Shown: piece after piece, positions 27,326 through 39,800 of the stretch
How positions within the stretch are numbered: position 1 is the first letter of the stretch
Layout of the letters: every line of letters starts with the position of its first letter
NCBI GenBank assembly: GCA_013399895.1
Contig: VXBA01001575.1
Coordinates: 669,800 to 733,799 of the forward strand
Source of the DNA: Serilophus lunatus
Lineage: Eukaryota; Chordata; Aves; Passeriformes; Eurylaimidae
DNA length: 64,000 nt
Direction: 5' to 3'
Program-made: the position numbers and the translations under genes
Notes under the pieces: generated by a model
Told to the model about the DNA's origin: nothing
What the model saw: only the letters and a program-made list of their open reading frames with translations
Database searches by the model: none

Positions 27326-29369
27326 CTGTTAGCTGTTGTTGCTTCTATTCAGTCTTTCGTCACTGTTGCGCCCTCTAGTGTTAAAACCAGCACAAACAGC
27401 CATCCTATCTTCAGTTTACCTTTCCTGCTGTCTTTGGGTCTGAAAATTTCATGATGTTAAACAAATGCACTGTACTGATCTGCACAGATTTGAATGGGGC
27501 AAAGCATAAGATAACTGAAGAACAAAATCTGGAATCCAACTGCCAGTTCTGGGGAGATGAAGATCTAGTCTGACAAGGTAATTCACCTAAAGAAGAGTTC
27601 TGTAATATATACCTGGAAAGATTATCTAAAATAGTTCAGTTGCAAAATCCATCTTTCTGGATACTCACATGAAGGAGATTCTGCATAGTGTTGCCAAGAC
27701 AACACAATGGAAACTGAAGACTGAGGGCCACGTCATAATGCTTTGAGACCATATTAGTAAATTCTTCCTCAAACATGACTGTGGTAGTAAGTAGTTCATT
27801 GAAATATATTACAATGAGTACACTTAACCATGATTCATATTGTTTACACTGAATTCCATTATACTGTTTATTTATTTGTACAGTCCTAGTAAAAGATCTG
27901 TATAGCCACTACTCCTATGTTTAATTACTTAATAAAAGTATATCCTAACAAAAATACTACCAACATAGCATTTGAATGTTTCAGAGGTAAGGCACAGATA
28001 AAGAACAACTTCAAAAGTGATAGAGTACATTATTAATTGTACTACAGAACTTGGGGAATTCCTACCAATAAATTTTATCACACTGTCTCGGAATATCCAA
28101 TGCCCAGTACAATGTGCCCATGATATAACCTTTTTTTAGCAGCCATAACATATTGAGTGCTATGTGACTTTTGTCCTAAGGCCTGCTGCAGACACCCATT
28201 CCTTACTTTATAAGGCAGCCTATTTCTAAGAAAATACGAAATGTGCACAATCTTTTCACAGCTCTGCCTGCCAACACTCAGATACTAGGGGATAACTCCA
28301 ATTTGAACCTACTACACTTGTACCCTCTGTAACTTTGATTTCCATAGTAAAAAAACAAACAAAAAAAAAAAATCAAGACATTTCTATGAAACATGTCTCC
28401 AGATACTTTATGCAAGTCAAATTTTACCACTGAATTTTCAGCTTCAGTTCTCTTTTATCTGAATTTTCCTATACATCCCCAAAGACAGACTCTCAATATG
28501 TTTTTATTTAAAAATACAATGAGAAAAAAACTCTTTACATACTATATTTATTAGGAAGAAATGGAAATCGGACTTAACATTCTTTCAAAAAGTCAAAAGT
28601 GATGCGGCAGAGTTTCATTTTATTTTTTTTTACTACGAGATGCTGAATAACCACAGAGAGTGAGAGAAAACAAGGTCCAAAATGTGTACACCTGTTCCCT
28701 TTCAGACACAGTATCACAAAACATATGTAAATAGGATAAGAAAATTTATCTCTGAACCAAAAAAAACACTCTATACTCTGAAACTGAATTTAAGGCTGCC
28801 TGGATAGCTTGGGGCCAGATACTTATCTATCTCAAATTAATATCTGCAAGATTAGAATAACTGTACTTACTTTATAGGGCTGGTGAAAGAATTAATTGGT
28901 TGTATTTGTGCAACTACTTTGAAGATGAGAATTGCTATTTAAGGGTTCAGTGTCAGGTCATACAAATAAACAAAAAACTAAACACCTGCACAAAACCAAG
29001 AGTATCCTCTCTCCATGTACAGCTAAGCACAGAATCTGAAAATACTATTCTTTCATCTGCTGCCAAAGAAAACAAGTTCTTAGTACTTACTGCCTCAAAT
29101 CCTACCTGTTACTCATTGATCCTGTGACTTACATTTCACAGCTTGTAGGATGTGCTTACTACACTCATAACACAAACATAAACATTTAAGATGAGTGTTA
29201 TTGATGAAAGTTGTCTTTCACAAATCAAAATTTTAAGCAATCAGGCTTTCCAGGTGTAGCTGCTTTGAAGTCCCTTAATGAAAGGTTTCTTAAATCTCCA
29301 TCTTCCCAGAATCGACAACTGGATTCCAGATTTTGTTCTTCATTCAATAAAATTGCTCTTAAACAAACT

Positions 29370-30086
29370 ATATATATGCAAGTCCATGGGGCCTCATGAG
29401 TTGCATCTAGAAGTGCTTAGGGAGCTGAGCTGTCTGATGTCATTGCAATGCCACTCCCTATTACCTTACAAAGGTCGTGGTGACTGGCAGAGATTCTTGA
29501 TGACCAGAAGAGAACAAATGTCAGTCCTCTCCTCCAAAAAGGCAAAAACAAAGACCTAGGGAACTACAGGCTGCCCATCCTCGCCTCATCCTCACCTCAG
29601 TCCCCAGGATGGCAATGAAGCATGGAAATTATTTCCAAACACATAAAGGACAACAAGGCAATCAGAAGTAGAAAGCATGGATTTATGATGGGGAAATTAC
29701 ACGTCATCAACCTGACTGCTTTCTACAATGAGGTGACTAGCTTTGTGGATGAGGGGAGAGCAGTGCATGTTGTTTACCTCAACCTTGGTAAGTTTTTTGA
29801 CACAACGTCCTGTAACGGTCTCAGATAAAGAGATAAAGTAAAGGTTAGATAAATGGACAGTAAACTGTCCATTGACTGGTGGCACAAAGACCAATTGGAG
29901 GCAAATCATTAGTGGTGTACCTCAAAGATCGACAACAAGGGCAACACTATTTAACTTCTTCATTAATTACCTGGACATATCATTCAGAGAAATACTGTTC
30001 CGTCAGCAAGTGTGCAGAGGATGTAAACCTAGGAAGAGTGGCTGATTTCTCAGATTGATGTGCTGCCTTTCAGAAGTATCTCAACA
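29370..30086 (+). mobile_element. CR1 LINE, left part (interrupted by LTR)
   Basis: This is plus-strand CR1 ORF2 remnant. Recognisable text includes AACTACAGGCTGCCCATCCT and CATGTTGTTTACCTCAACCT, with decayed reverse-transcriptase codons for VHVVYLNLGKFFD, where CR1 has a VYLDFSKAFD-type block. The key Asp of that block is lost (N at that position). It stops abruptly at 30086-30092 in GACTGG, where an LTR begins, and its sequence resumes after the LTR at 30902. Dead copy with several frameshifts. Confidence 0.8.
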
Positions 30087-30092
30087 GACTGG

Positions 30093-30895
30093 TGTGAGAT
30101 ACTGGATTCAAATCTCACTGCATTATATAATATTTTACTGCGTCAGAACAATCATGTTTGTGTTGGGGGAAGGCTGGGACCACAGTCTCATGGTCAGACG
30201 CCACCTACCAGGAAAGCCACAAGGCAGAGCCAGAAGGCATAATGACAAAGTTGTCAATCAAATGGTCTCCTCAGTAGCCTGCCCACACCACATCCCCTGG
30301 AGCTCCCAACTGGCTGCAGCATCCCTCACTCTGGCCTTGAAGGCACTGAGCAGTCAGTGACCTGGATATCCTGCCTGGGAGGGGTGGCCATGTTGGTCAG
30401 ACCACATAAATAAGGGAGCACAGGGCTCCATTTTTGCTTTCTCTCCCTGCTTTGGCTGCCACCATGTAAGCCAGACCCTCAGTGGAAACTATTTTTCTTA
30501 CTCTAATCTTTTTCTTTACACCTTCTCTCCTTGTTCTCTACTCCTGTTTTCTCCTCTTAATCTCCTTTCTTTCTTTACTCTTAATCACTTTTGGGCAACT
30601 TAAAACTGATGGGTTGGATTCTACTAAGTTGCGCGGATTGCTTTGCGCTGGGTGCTGTCGTGGAATCCTTCTTCCATGGTTATATGTTATCCCTGTAAAT
30701 TCTTTTACCAAAACGTTTTTTTTCCCACTAAATTAAAAGAAATATCTTACAAAAGTGTGTCACCGTTTTCTCCTTATGTTATTTTACTAAGCTAAACTAA
30801 AGGCTTTGAAAAAGTTTTGGTGGGCAAACTTTAAAGCCTTAAATATAAGTAATACGCCTAGTTAAGCTTGTAGCTTTGGACCTGGTGGTCTTACA
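30093..30895 (+). mobile_element. solo LTR inserted inside a CR1
   Basis: It starts TGTGAGATAC and ends GGTCTTACA, giving TGTRAGA inverted ends. The flanks are GACTGG (30087-30092) and AGCTGG (30896-30901), both derivable from the CR1 target GGCTGG, so a 5-6 bp target duplication is visible with small changes. Inside are a TATA-like CATAAATAAG (30405-30414), a poly(A) signal ATTAAA (30732-30737) and, shortly after, GTGTGTCACCGTTTTCTCC, similar in position to the ends of the LTRs at 25803 and 31758. It is 803 bp, antisense to ACSS3. Confidence 0.72.
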
Positions 30896-30901
30896 AGCTG
30901 G

Positions 30902-30970
30902 AGAAACACATAAACAGGAACCTCATATATTTAGACAGAGTGTGGAAAAATGTTAAGCTGCTGCACCAGT
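30902..30970 (+). mobile_element. CR1 LINE, right part after LTR insertion
   Basis: AGAAACACATAAACAGGAAC and CTCAT continue the CR1 text that usually follows CAGGCTGG (GAGAAATGGGCxxACAGGAACCTCATG-like). GCTGCTGCACC follows at the position of the CCTGCACC block. It fits as the continuation of the 29370-30086 fragment and then fades out. Confidence 0.6.
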
Positions 30971-31657
30971 GTCAGACTATTTTGAGCTAAGAAAAGCCTG
31001 ATTTGGCCTCAAAAAGTCTGCATGTTTTTAAGAGGTGAGTGAATGGGCATAAGTAAGCAGAGCACTGCCTTATTGTCCGAGTCTTGGTGTTGTGACAAAT
31101 CCTAACTGAAAACAGTTATGGAGCTACATGAGAATGTAAAGAGTGTGAAGTTAAAAGCATGGGACCTGCAAAAAATTTTTGAGAACTTAACTGGTCTTTT
31201 GATAAGCACTGCTGCTTTATTTGTTTTGGTAAGTGCTGCTGCAACTACTGTTTCACAAAACAGAAAATAAAAGGGCACCTCACGAAGAGAGCCAGGGGCA
31301 CAAGATGCCCAAACTGACTTTTGTGTGCATCACCTCATTTTTCAGTTGCCAGTACCTTGTCTTTAAGCCTTTAAGAGAGGGAGTGCAAAGTCTAGCATCT
31401 GGAGAGGAATAACTAATGCATTTTAAGCCTCCTCAACTGATTTAATTGCATAATATATAGACAAACTCAGTTTCCTACTTTCATTCTAATCTTACATATC
31501 TGCTATCTCACACGTCATAGGGGAACCTCAGCAGGTTTTTCGTCATAGAGAGACCACAGCCTCAGAATAATGATCCACAGAAAATACAACAGGTATTCTT
31601 GGAAGGGAGCAAAGAAGACAAAAAGGAGAGAGCTGATGTAATACATTTCCTTAGTTT

Positions 31658-31718
31658 AAATAGCAATAATATGCAATAATAAGCAAATAGCGATAATGAA
31701 TAGCAATAATAAGCAAAG
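31658..31718. repeat. imperfect tandem repeat of AGCAATAATA units
   Basis: There are about four imperfect copies of a unit close to TAGCAATAATAAGCAAA, ending some 40 bp before the LTR at 31758. Simple low-complexity repeat. Confidence 0.8.
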
Positions 31719-31980
31719 TCTGAATCTAATCTTGTAATGGTGAAATTTAAAAATACATGTAGCCGTTTGAAAAACAAGGCTTTTGAAGGGGAGTGTAAGA
31801 GAGAAACCCCACTTACCTGAATTAAAATTCAATTTTTCCTCAAAAGCCGTTTCAGGGAGGGGGCTGTTCCGGCTGGGACCGGGGGGGTTGCCTCGGCCAG
31901 GACAGAGCGGGAGCTGTGCTGGTCCTGGTGCCCCCAAGGCCGGGGCCGGGCAGCAACAGCTCCTTGTTTCCCGGGGCCAG

Positions 31981-32220
31981 GTGGCGGCTCCGTGCCCTCC
32001 AGGCTCCTGGCAGCAGGGTGGCGGTTTCTAGCCCCCTGTCCCCACCACCCCCAGCCAGGGCCGGGTGGCGGTTTCTAGCCACCCCGCCTCCGCCGTTCCC
32101 GGGAGCATGGGGCCATCCATTCCCACATGGGCATGGTGGCTTCCTGGGGCGAGCAGCGGCCTGGGGGCATGGCTACGGGAAGCCCCAGCGTCCCTCCGGG
32201 GGGGGATGGCGGCTTCCAGC
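31981..32220 (+). repeat. GC-rich degenerate tandem motif block in LTR
   Basis: An 18-bp string GGGTGGCGGTTTCTAGCC occurs exactly twice (32016-32033 and 32063-32080). Diverged relatives occur as GTGGCGGCTCC (31981-31991), ATGGTGGCTTCCTGG (32133-32147) and ATGGCGGCTTCCAGC (32206-32220). The block looks like a decayed minisatellite built on ATGGCGGCTTCC. Confidence 0.75.
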
Positions 32221-32718
32221 GGCATGCCACCCCGGGCCAGCTGTGGCCGGGAATTTCAGCACCATGGCTGCTGACGGACAGCGACAGAGAGCTAGCCCTG
32301 GCGCTGTGTTGGCGCTGTGCCATCTATGAGGTGCAGCCGCCATGAAAACAAAGATGGCGCCTAATGACTGAATTCGTGAGTTCTTCAACAAGAAAACACC
32401 GGAAAGTGGGGCAGGGCCCGACAGGCTGGACAAACGGGAAGCCAGCTTGACCAGGAAGAAGGTGACGATATTCACGCAAGACGAGAAGGCTTAGAAGTCG
32501 AAGCACAACCCCACCCCGCTCTCTTTTTTGGCCGTCGCTGCTAGGAGAAGGATCAGAGCCCCGGTGTCCAGCACCTGCAGGCCCCGGCAGGATTCCACCC
32601 ATTCTTCTCAACCCGGGAGCCATTTGGCTAGCAAGTATTCTTCGGACAAGGGAGGGAGGGAGCTGGTTTTCACCTGTGTTTGTGTTTTTCAGAGAAGCTG
32701 AAGGGCCGGAGGTGCTTT

Positions 32719-32768
32719 GAGAGAGGGAGAGAGAGAGAGAGAGGGAGAGAGAGAGAGAGAAGGGAGAG
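32719..32768 (+). repeat. GA-rich microsatellite
   Basis: This is about 50 bp of GAGAGAGGGAGAGAGA-type purine repeat inside the LTR 31758-33057, probably part of its R/U5 region, followed by a C/T-rich stretch. Confidence 0.93.
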
Positions 32769-32962
32769 GCACCCTTTCCTACCCTTCCTCCCTGTCCCTT
32801 TCAACTAGTCATCTGACTGAAAGGAACAGTTCCCTTTCTTTTATTTGTTTTTTTTTCCCTTTTTGTGTGGTTTTTTTTTTTTCCTTGCATGTTGGGGGGT
32901 CCCTCAATGTAATTCTGGGGTCTCCTGTGGGTTACCCTACCTCTCTAATTTAATTCCCCTGG

Positions 32963-32968
32963 AATAAA
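32963..32968 (+). terminator. LTR poly(A) signal AATAAA
   Basis: AATAAA lies about 90 bp before the 3' end of the LTR 31758-33057, on the strand opposite to ACSS3. Confidence 0.55.
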
Positions 32969-33650
32969 TTGTTCTCCTGCTGACCATTCTATTCAGTTTT
33001 CCGTCACCTTTACTGAATCTGCCCCCTGAATGCTAAACGGTGGGTCAAACCACCACAATACATGAGATCATAGTTATAAACAGATACATTTGATCGAGCC
33101 TTAATCCAGAGTTCAACTGGGATTTTTGCTAAATTACTCACAGATTGGTACTCTGATTTCTTCATTGCAGTCTAAATACCTAATCATCCTCCAGTGAAAT
33201 AAATAGGAGATATTCCAAAATAATCACTAGAATCTGGATGGCACCCATACAGAACAACATTAAAGACTGAGTAGTCTGTGCTACAGATTGTTTTTAATTA
33301 CACAAAATATATGCAAAAAAACTTAAATGAAAGCCTTAAACAGCAAATTTTCTGTCACAAAACATTCATACATGCAACCAATATAAAAATACATCTGGAA
33401 AAAATACTGATGCAAACTTTAACACAGATATAAGAAAATACCTTTTTCCTATAGAGCTTTTAAAAATGCTGTGTTCGCAAGTCACTTTTCAGATCACTTC
33501 CAAAAAACATTTTTCCTGCTTGAATTTTTATTTTCACACTTGATCCTGTCTATTTAAATGTGGAAAGAAATAACAGCTCTACCTTCAGAATAAAGAAATA
33601 AGTCTGAAAATCTCTCTTCACTGTATTTTAAGGTATTTTAAAACACTCAC

Positions 33651-33754
33651 CAGTTTGCCACCAGTGGTCCAAGACAGGTACCTTGAAGATTCTTTTTGAC
33701 CAATTTAGCGTGTCCACATCACAGTGCTCACCAGCTACAAATAATGCTCTGAAC
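33651..33754 (-). CDS. ACSS3: ACSS3 exon, FRALFVAGEHCDVDTL...LDHWWQT
   Basis: This exon is 104 nt, entered with 1 nt (completing Arg) and left with 1 nt, with acceptor AAAG and donor GTGAGT. It encodes the beta-strand LFVAGE (equivalent of LRLLGTVGEP in acetyl-CoA synthetase), then DVDTLNWSKRIF and VPVLDHWWQT, the start of the WWQTE block whose Glu/Thr contact the adenylate. The Glu codon is split, G|AG, across the 19.8-kb intron. Confidence 0.95.
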
Positions 33755-34334
33755 CTTTAAATAAAAATAAATAAAGTTTGTATCTGGACGTGGAAAGGAA
33801 AACAATATAATAAATAACTAAATAAATAACTATAAATGTCTCTGGGCACTGTACCAGACAAAGGGAAAAGAGGAAGGAGGACTTTGTATGTTCCTTCCAT
33901 CTAAGTAACAATTAGAATATTTGCAGTACTAATTAATGCTGCTTAATACTTCATCATGTAAAAGCAGGTTTATTTTCTGAATGCAAAGACTGGCAAACAA
34001 CTGTCAGTCAAAATAAAAAATAATTAAATGCTATAAACAAAGGAACTAGGTAGATATCCATTAGGCAACACATAGGAAAGAAATAGCAAAAAAAGAGTAA
34101 GAAAGAAACTTATCAGAAAAATTAGTAAAGAAATACACAGGACTAAAAGGAAATATCTGTAGCTTAACTCTTAGGTTACAAATAATTTTCCATTTAAACA
34201 GATTTTAGTATTTTTTGAACCATTGAACCATCTTTTTTATCGGAATTTGAAAATTAGTTATGGGGGAAACAATAGGATAAATAAATTTTCCTGTGGTGAA
34301 GCAGGCTATATACACATAAAGTAAACTAATTCTA

Positions 34335-34668
34335 CTAGTTAACGACAATCCGAGAAGCACACAGCAGCCTTGGGTCCTTAATCATTGTACTAGACTTCAG
34401 CTCACTTGACTGGGCCTTCCACAGCCATCTTTGGCAGAGAAGAGATGCAATGCCTAGCAGTCCTGACAGACAGGTTCTACACGTTTGCACCACTGGAACC
34501 AGCTTTCTAGAGAGGTGGTCATTGCCCCATGCTTGGCAGTGTTTAAGAGGAATTTGGACAATATCCTTAGTAAAATGTTTCAGCCTTTGGTCAGCACTTA
34601 AGTGGTCAGGCAGCTGAACTAGGTTATCATTGTAGGTCCCTTCCAACTGAATTACTCTGTTCTATAGT
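34335..34668 (+). mobile_element. CR1 LINE 3' end fragment
   Basis: It ends with GGTCCCTTCCAACTGAATTA and CTCTGTTCTAT, the sense CR1 3' terminus. Upstream GTGTTTAAGAGGAATTTGGA and CTAGAGAGGTGG match the usual CR1 tail. It is plus strand, antisense to ACSS3, strongly 5'-truncated, about 330 bp. Confidence 0.78.
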
Positions 34669-36826
34669 CATGGATACTCACGGCATTGGCCAGACACCAT
34701 GACCTAATAAGAAGATACTAAAGACAAGAAAGAAAAATTTTAACCTCTTCACACAGAAACACAAAACTTAATTCATGTTCACAATATGCAGATGAAAATG
34801 CACGGCCAACTACAATCAGACCAACTGTTGGTCTATATTCAATACTTTCTCATTAGTACATTCATAGTTTTGCTGTCTTGTGTTGCTGACAGCATGATTT
34901 CTAGATGGAGCAAGCTATTTATCTTACTTGATTCTTACTATTCAAAAAATGTGCCTATGCTGAACTAGTATTCTAGGCATCCTCTATAGTTCACAAAGAA
35001 CAACAAGTTTAGAGAGTAATTTAAGAGACTATTTTTGATAGTGACACTTAGCCTAGACATAAAAACAATTGACTAGTTTATTGTGCTTTAGATCTATTTA
35101 CTGATTCATAGTCAGAGGAAAAAACCTCCCACAAGGAAAAGATTAGGAACTAATTACCAGTATGGGGACCCCTGCACCACCTAGATTAAAAAAACCTGAG
35201 AATGCTCTTATGTATGAACAAAGTAGCAGCAACAATCATAGAAGTAGTCATAATAACAACTTCAATATAGGAAAGTCAACTTACTGTACATCATTACAAA
35301 CCTATGAAAATCAGATCTTGAAAAATATTACTATGTTGAACTTGAACATGTAAATAAAAGAATTCATCTTCATTTCAGAAGCATTTTGGCCAACCCTCCT
35401 TTCTGAGACTCCAAAAGGGTGGCTTCTTGGAATAGAAGGCAGGAGGTCAAACGTATAAGGAGTTTTCACATCAAATGAGCAATGCCTTCTGTGCTCATAA
35501 ATATTCAACATCACTTTGGTAAACTGCTTTGTGAGCACACAGGAACATACTGATGTAACGAGTGTGACCCCAATCAATACCTTGCACTTGAATGCATTTA
35601 ATTGTAAAGCACAAGGCACTGCTGACAATTACAGTCAATAACACTAGACATTGTAACACAGATAAAAGTTTACAGTAGAAGAAAAAAAAAATACTGTTAA
35701 AGTAATAAAAACAAATATGTATTATACGACTCATGTTCACATGCAGGGCACTCTTGTTAAGCACTGCTCAATTTGCATTCTATTCTGTACTAAGGCACGT
35801 TTAGAACAATATTCCAAATACTATTTAAAAATTAAATTAATTCATTAACTTTATAAAGCACTGAAAAATTCTGTTAAGTGTCCTTGTTTTAAAATAGGGC
35901 TGCTAAAACACCAAGAACTTATAAGACTTGATGAAAAAATTAAGATACCTTGTTATGCCCTGAGCCAAAAGCAGAATTCCTCTCTTCTGAATTGCCAGCT
36001 TTAATAATCTGTAGGCTCAAGATCAACTTTATGTTGGGAGAAGAAAAATTAGCTCTTTGGCAAATTTACAGCACAAAACCATCAAAAAGAGTATCACAGC
36101 AAAGTGCCACAAGCCTAACAAAGCATAAGAACCATGGAATTATTTTCCCTAAAAAACAGTACAGCACAACAAGGGATGGCAATGGTTATAAAACGTCCCA
36201 CTGACCAAATTTTTTTAATAGTCCACTTAAATATTCAAAGTATGTCAGTGCACCTGTTACTGCAATCATTTATCACTGCAATGCAGTCAATTGGGAAGAA
36301 AGGTCTTAAAACCTCTGTTAAATAAATACGTCCTCAGCTGTTCTGAAAACCTACATTCCTAACATGAAATTCATCAGACTCAGGCTTTTAGGCCACATCC
36401 AAGGGTCCAGCAAAGCAAACCTCAAGTATTACCTGATATAGAGGGCAGACCAATGTCCCTAATGGTTCTGGTGCAATCTAAATTCTTCAATACAGCATGT
36501 ACATTTTGGAGTCACTCCCAATACAAAAGAAACCACATCTCCAAACCATTTCCCAAAAGCACAAATATTCATATGGGTAATAATCTGAGCTTCACTTTTC
36601 CAAAATAAAAGATCATGGAAGTTTTGAGGGTTTTTTTAATTCTGGAATACACTTATCAGTTTAAGGTACTTTTTCTAACAAAGATAATCTCTATCTGCTT
36701 AACGTTAAATAGCTTTTTTTCCTAAAACAAAAGCAAAAGAAAAAATAAGGTTCATTTACACTTTCCGACATAAACTGGAAATAAAGAACTCCTAAATTTT
36801 AATGCACCTGCAGATCGCAGACATAC

Positions 36827-36848
36827 AGATATATATATAGAGATATAT
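36827..36848. repeat. TA/GATA microsatellite
   Basis: This is a short run of alternating AT with GATA interruptions. Confidence 0.85.
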
Positions 36849-39800
36849 TTAAACATGTAAAATATAAAAATAATGTTTTCAGATCTGTTTGATTTTTCTC
36901 AACTGATGTGTTTGTTCATTTCCTTCCGTGAATAAATTTTACTTTGGTCAAGAGTGTCTGAGCACTGGAGGTTTGGGGGACAGAGTCCAGATAGACACAG
37001 AACACAACTGCAGCTCAGCTCTTTCTCACAGTGTGAGTGAGGGAAAGCTCCAAAAAGGCTCTTCATGAGTACAGCTCAGGACTCCAACAGGAACTGCCAT
37101 ACGTGATCTAGAGCAGTATAGAGTAGGGGGGAGCAGGCAAAACTGAAAAATGTACTTCAATTGTCCTAAATTCTGTTTTTTAATCACATATCCTCTAGCA
37201 GCAAGTGTGAAATGTCAATTCTATGAGAAAATATTTCCTTCCAACAGTTTTGAATTTGCTACTTTAATTTCACATCCTCTTGTTCCTGTGTTATAAGATA
37301 GATAATGGGAATTTTTTATCTACTTCATTATTTCTGCATAGTTTCTACACAGTCTCATTTCTTTATAAAGCAAGCATATTAACATCTGGTATCAGATGAA
37401 CAAGCCACAATCTCTTCAGTTCTTGGGATATAAAATAGCAGAACATTCTCAATAACCAAAAGTCAAGAAACCAAAGTAGACTATGGGACACAAATGGCAA
37501 ATTGCCCCATTTAATGCAAAACTGTCAGCTGCAATCATTTGAAAATCAGAGCAAACCAGTTCAGTATGTCAATTATAGGATGACATGTGATTCTAAATAT
37601 AGGAAGACTTAATGGCTTGGTGTTACAAAGTTACCTCATGAAAATGAGAATAGATTCAAAAAGTTGAACAGAATATGCTCGGGTGAATGAAGCTATGGAA
37701 TTTGGATGCTACTTGTTTTTCAAACATAAGAGGCAGCAGCAACATGGTAAGACAGCCTGCTTAGAAGCACTGATGTTATCAAAGGTCTTCAGAGCCTCTA
37801 AAAATACATGGTTGAACAGGGCTTTTGTCTACACTATTATAAATTAAACACCTCTTTTATTCTTAAGCATGAGCCATGTTTAAGATACAGGTGATATTTT
37901 GTGTCAAAAGCAAACAATTTCTAGATTTGACTCCAGTAGCCACAAGGAATTTGAAGCACACACACTAGAACGTTTGGAAGCCTCATATATAATTTTGTGC
38001 TGAGGCCAGTGATGCCAGAAACACCAGTTCTTAACAGAAATTTATTTAACTTACGTCATTTCAAAAGAACACAAGTCTGTTTATAATTCAATTTATTCCT
38101 GTAAATCAAGTACTCCCTTGTATACTGGAAGAAGGCATTGCCTACCAGCTCTTTTCCTTATCAGTAACTGTCTTTTTTAACATTACTTTTTAGAAGTGAC
38201 ATTGACCTTTACTATTTTTTTAAGGCATTTCTCAGGAAGGAAAATGTACCATGGTGGAAACCTCTTTCAGGACTGCATTCTTGGATGTGGAGTCTTTAAA
38301 GTAAGAATCCACTTTAGCCCAGGTAGCAGAAAGACACCTAATTTCTAAGATTTTTTCACCAGAGAGAAGAAAGCATCATAGGTCAGGTAAATGAACTAAA
38401 AGTAAGACTGATTTCAAACTGATTCAGACAGAATTCCCTTGACTGTGAATAGAGGACTCCATCCAAGTAACACATAAACTCAAGTATTTTGCTAGAACGG
38501 AAATTTTAATCACCTGCTGGACTTTCTTAAAAAATGCACCTACAAGATATTAAATGCTGTGCTACAGGGTTTAGTAAAGAGAGGTCACATCCCAGTGAAT
38601 GACATGGTCCAAGGGTGAGTGAATTATGACACAACTAAATTTGCAGACAAATGGAGAAGTTCATTTGATATGCAATGAATAAGAATGATGAAATACCTCT
38701 TTACATCTGTGGCAACTGATTCTGGCATGAAGACTCTTACGTGGAATTCTGATTTGGTCAGAAAATGGTACAACTCACAAAGCAGGCTAACAGATTTCCC
38801 ATTCAATGAATACTTTAAAGACAGACTAAATCATTTAAGTCACTGCCGAATAAATACTCAGGAACAGCAATTAAATTTTCTAGCATCTAAATCCCTTTCT
38901 TGCCAATAAACATCATAGGAGAATAGTAGTGTCTCAAATGAGCTTGTTTCCTATTTCAAGGAGGGGTAAGGATTGATGACAGCACTCAGATGGAAGAAAG
39001 TAATGATGAACTTGCAAAGAAAATCTTGGGAATAAATCCAGTTTACTAATAATAAACTTTCCTGAGCAATTAATAATATGGATGTCTAATGAAGCTATAC
39101 TGCTTTGCATCTTCCCCTTCTCTTTGGACAAGGGTGGTGATAGATGTTCTTGTGTCTAAATACCGCCTATACAGTCTGACTCAGGCCTTGTTTGATGCTG
39201 AGCAAATTATTCAAGATTAGATATGGTCCAAACCCACACATTTTACATTTTCAGAATGTTTACCCTAAGATACAGAAACCTGGTTGTAGAAGTACTAAAC
39301 ATACACAAATCCAAGTCACTGTGAGGCACTTTATTAATATAATGCTAGTAACACATTTTAATCATATGACGCTAAGAACTGTGAAACAGTGGTGTTTCAG
39401 TGGTTCAGACTGAATATTCAAAACTAACACAAGACTTTGACCTTAATCTCTCCACGCCTCAGCTTCCCATCTGCAAAATACAGATAATACCACTCTCTCA
39501 TCTCACTGGGGATTTGTGAGGATGAAATCAGTCATGATTTTGAAGCATGCTGATAGTATAGTGATAAACACCTTAAAACCAGTAAGAGAGCAAATAGCTC
39601 AGTCTTTGGAGCACATAATCATAAAAATATAAAGTTATGGGGAGAAAAAAACATTGACTAGCTGCTGATTAAACACTAAAGACCCTGTGCACTCAACAAA
39701 ATGAGAGGTCATGTGGGAAAACAGTACAGGATCATGTAATCCAAGACATTACAGGGTATAAACACAGTGGAGTAAAATTAAGGATGGACGAGAAAACCTA

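Larger units (their letters stand above)
25803..27394 (+). mobile_element. long GC-rich solo LTR (ERV)
   Basis: It begins TGTAGTGGTTTTG and ends TTAAAACCAGCACA, which are near-inverted termini of TG...CA type. The flanks AACCG (25798-25802) and AACAG (27395-27399) look like a 5-bp target duplication with one change. Inside is a GC-rich block, about 26000-26930. Then come a CAATCAG box (26956-26962), a TATA-like ATAAAATA at 26989-26996, and a poly(A) signal AATAAA at 27320-27325 followed by CTTCTATTCAGTCTTTCGTC. It is about 1.6 kb, plus strand, antisense to ACSS3. The apparent long open frames inside (up to 261 codons) are products of GC content, not genes. Confidence 0.75.
31758..33057 (+). 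mobile_element. solo LTR (ERVL-like), perfect 5-bp target duplication
   Basis: It starts TGTAGCCGTTTG and ends GTCAAACCACCACA, and is flanked by ATACA on both sides (31753-31757 and 33058-33062). Five-base duplications are typical of class III (ERVL-type) insertions. Contents in order: a GC-rich block (31850-32350) with repeated GGTGGCGGTTTC/ATGGCGGCTTCC units, a YY1-like AAGATGGCGCC (32351-32361), a purine GA-repeat (32719-32768), a poly(A) signal AATAAA (32963-32968), and TTCTATTCAGTTTTCCGTCA close to the matching string in the LTR at 25803. It is 1,300 bp, antisense to ACSS3, with no protein-coding content. Confidence 0.85.
13810..33650 (-). other. ACSS3: ACSS3 intron, 19,841 bp, repeat-rich second half
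   Basis: This is the largest complete intron in the window. It holds the CR1 at 13949-15262, a probable LTR at 15585-16075, LTRs at 25803-27394, 30093-30895 and 31758-33057, and the CR1 split around 30093-30895. The stretches 16100-25800 and 27400-29370 are AT-rich and show only short homopolymer or palindromic pieces; nothing coding was recognised there. Confidence 0.85.

Noticed and set aside
31852..32623. Cluster of overlapping open frames on both strands
   Set aside because: They follow from the GC-rich repeat array of the LTR 31758-33057. No start context, splice pattern or protein family supports a gene.
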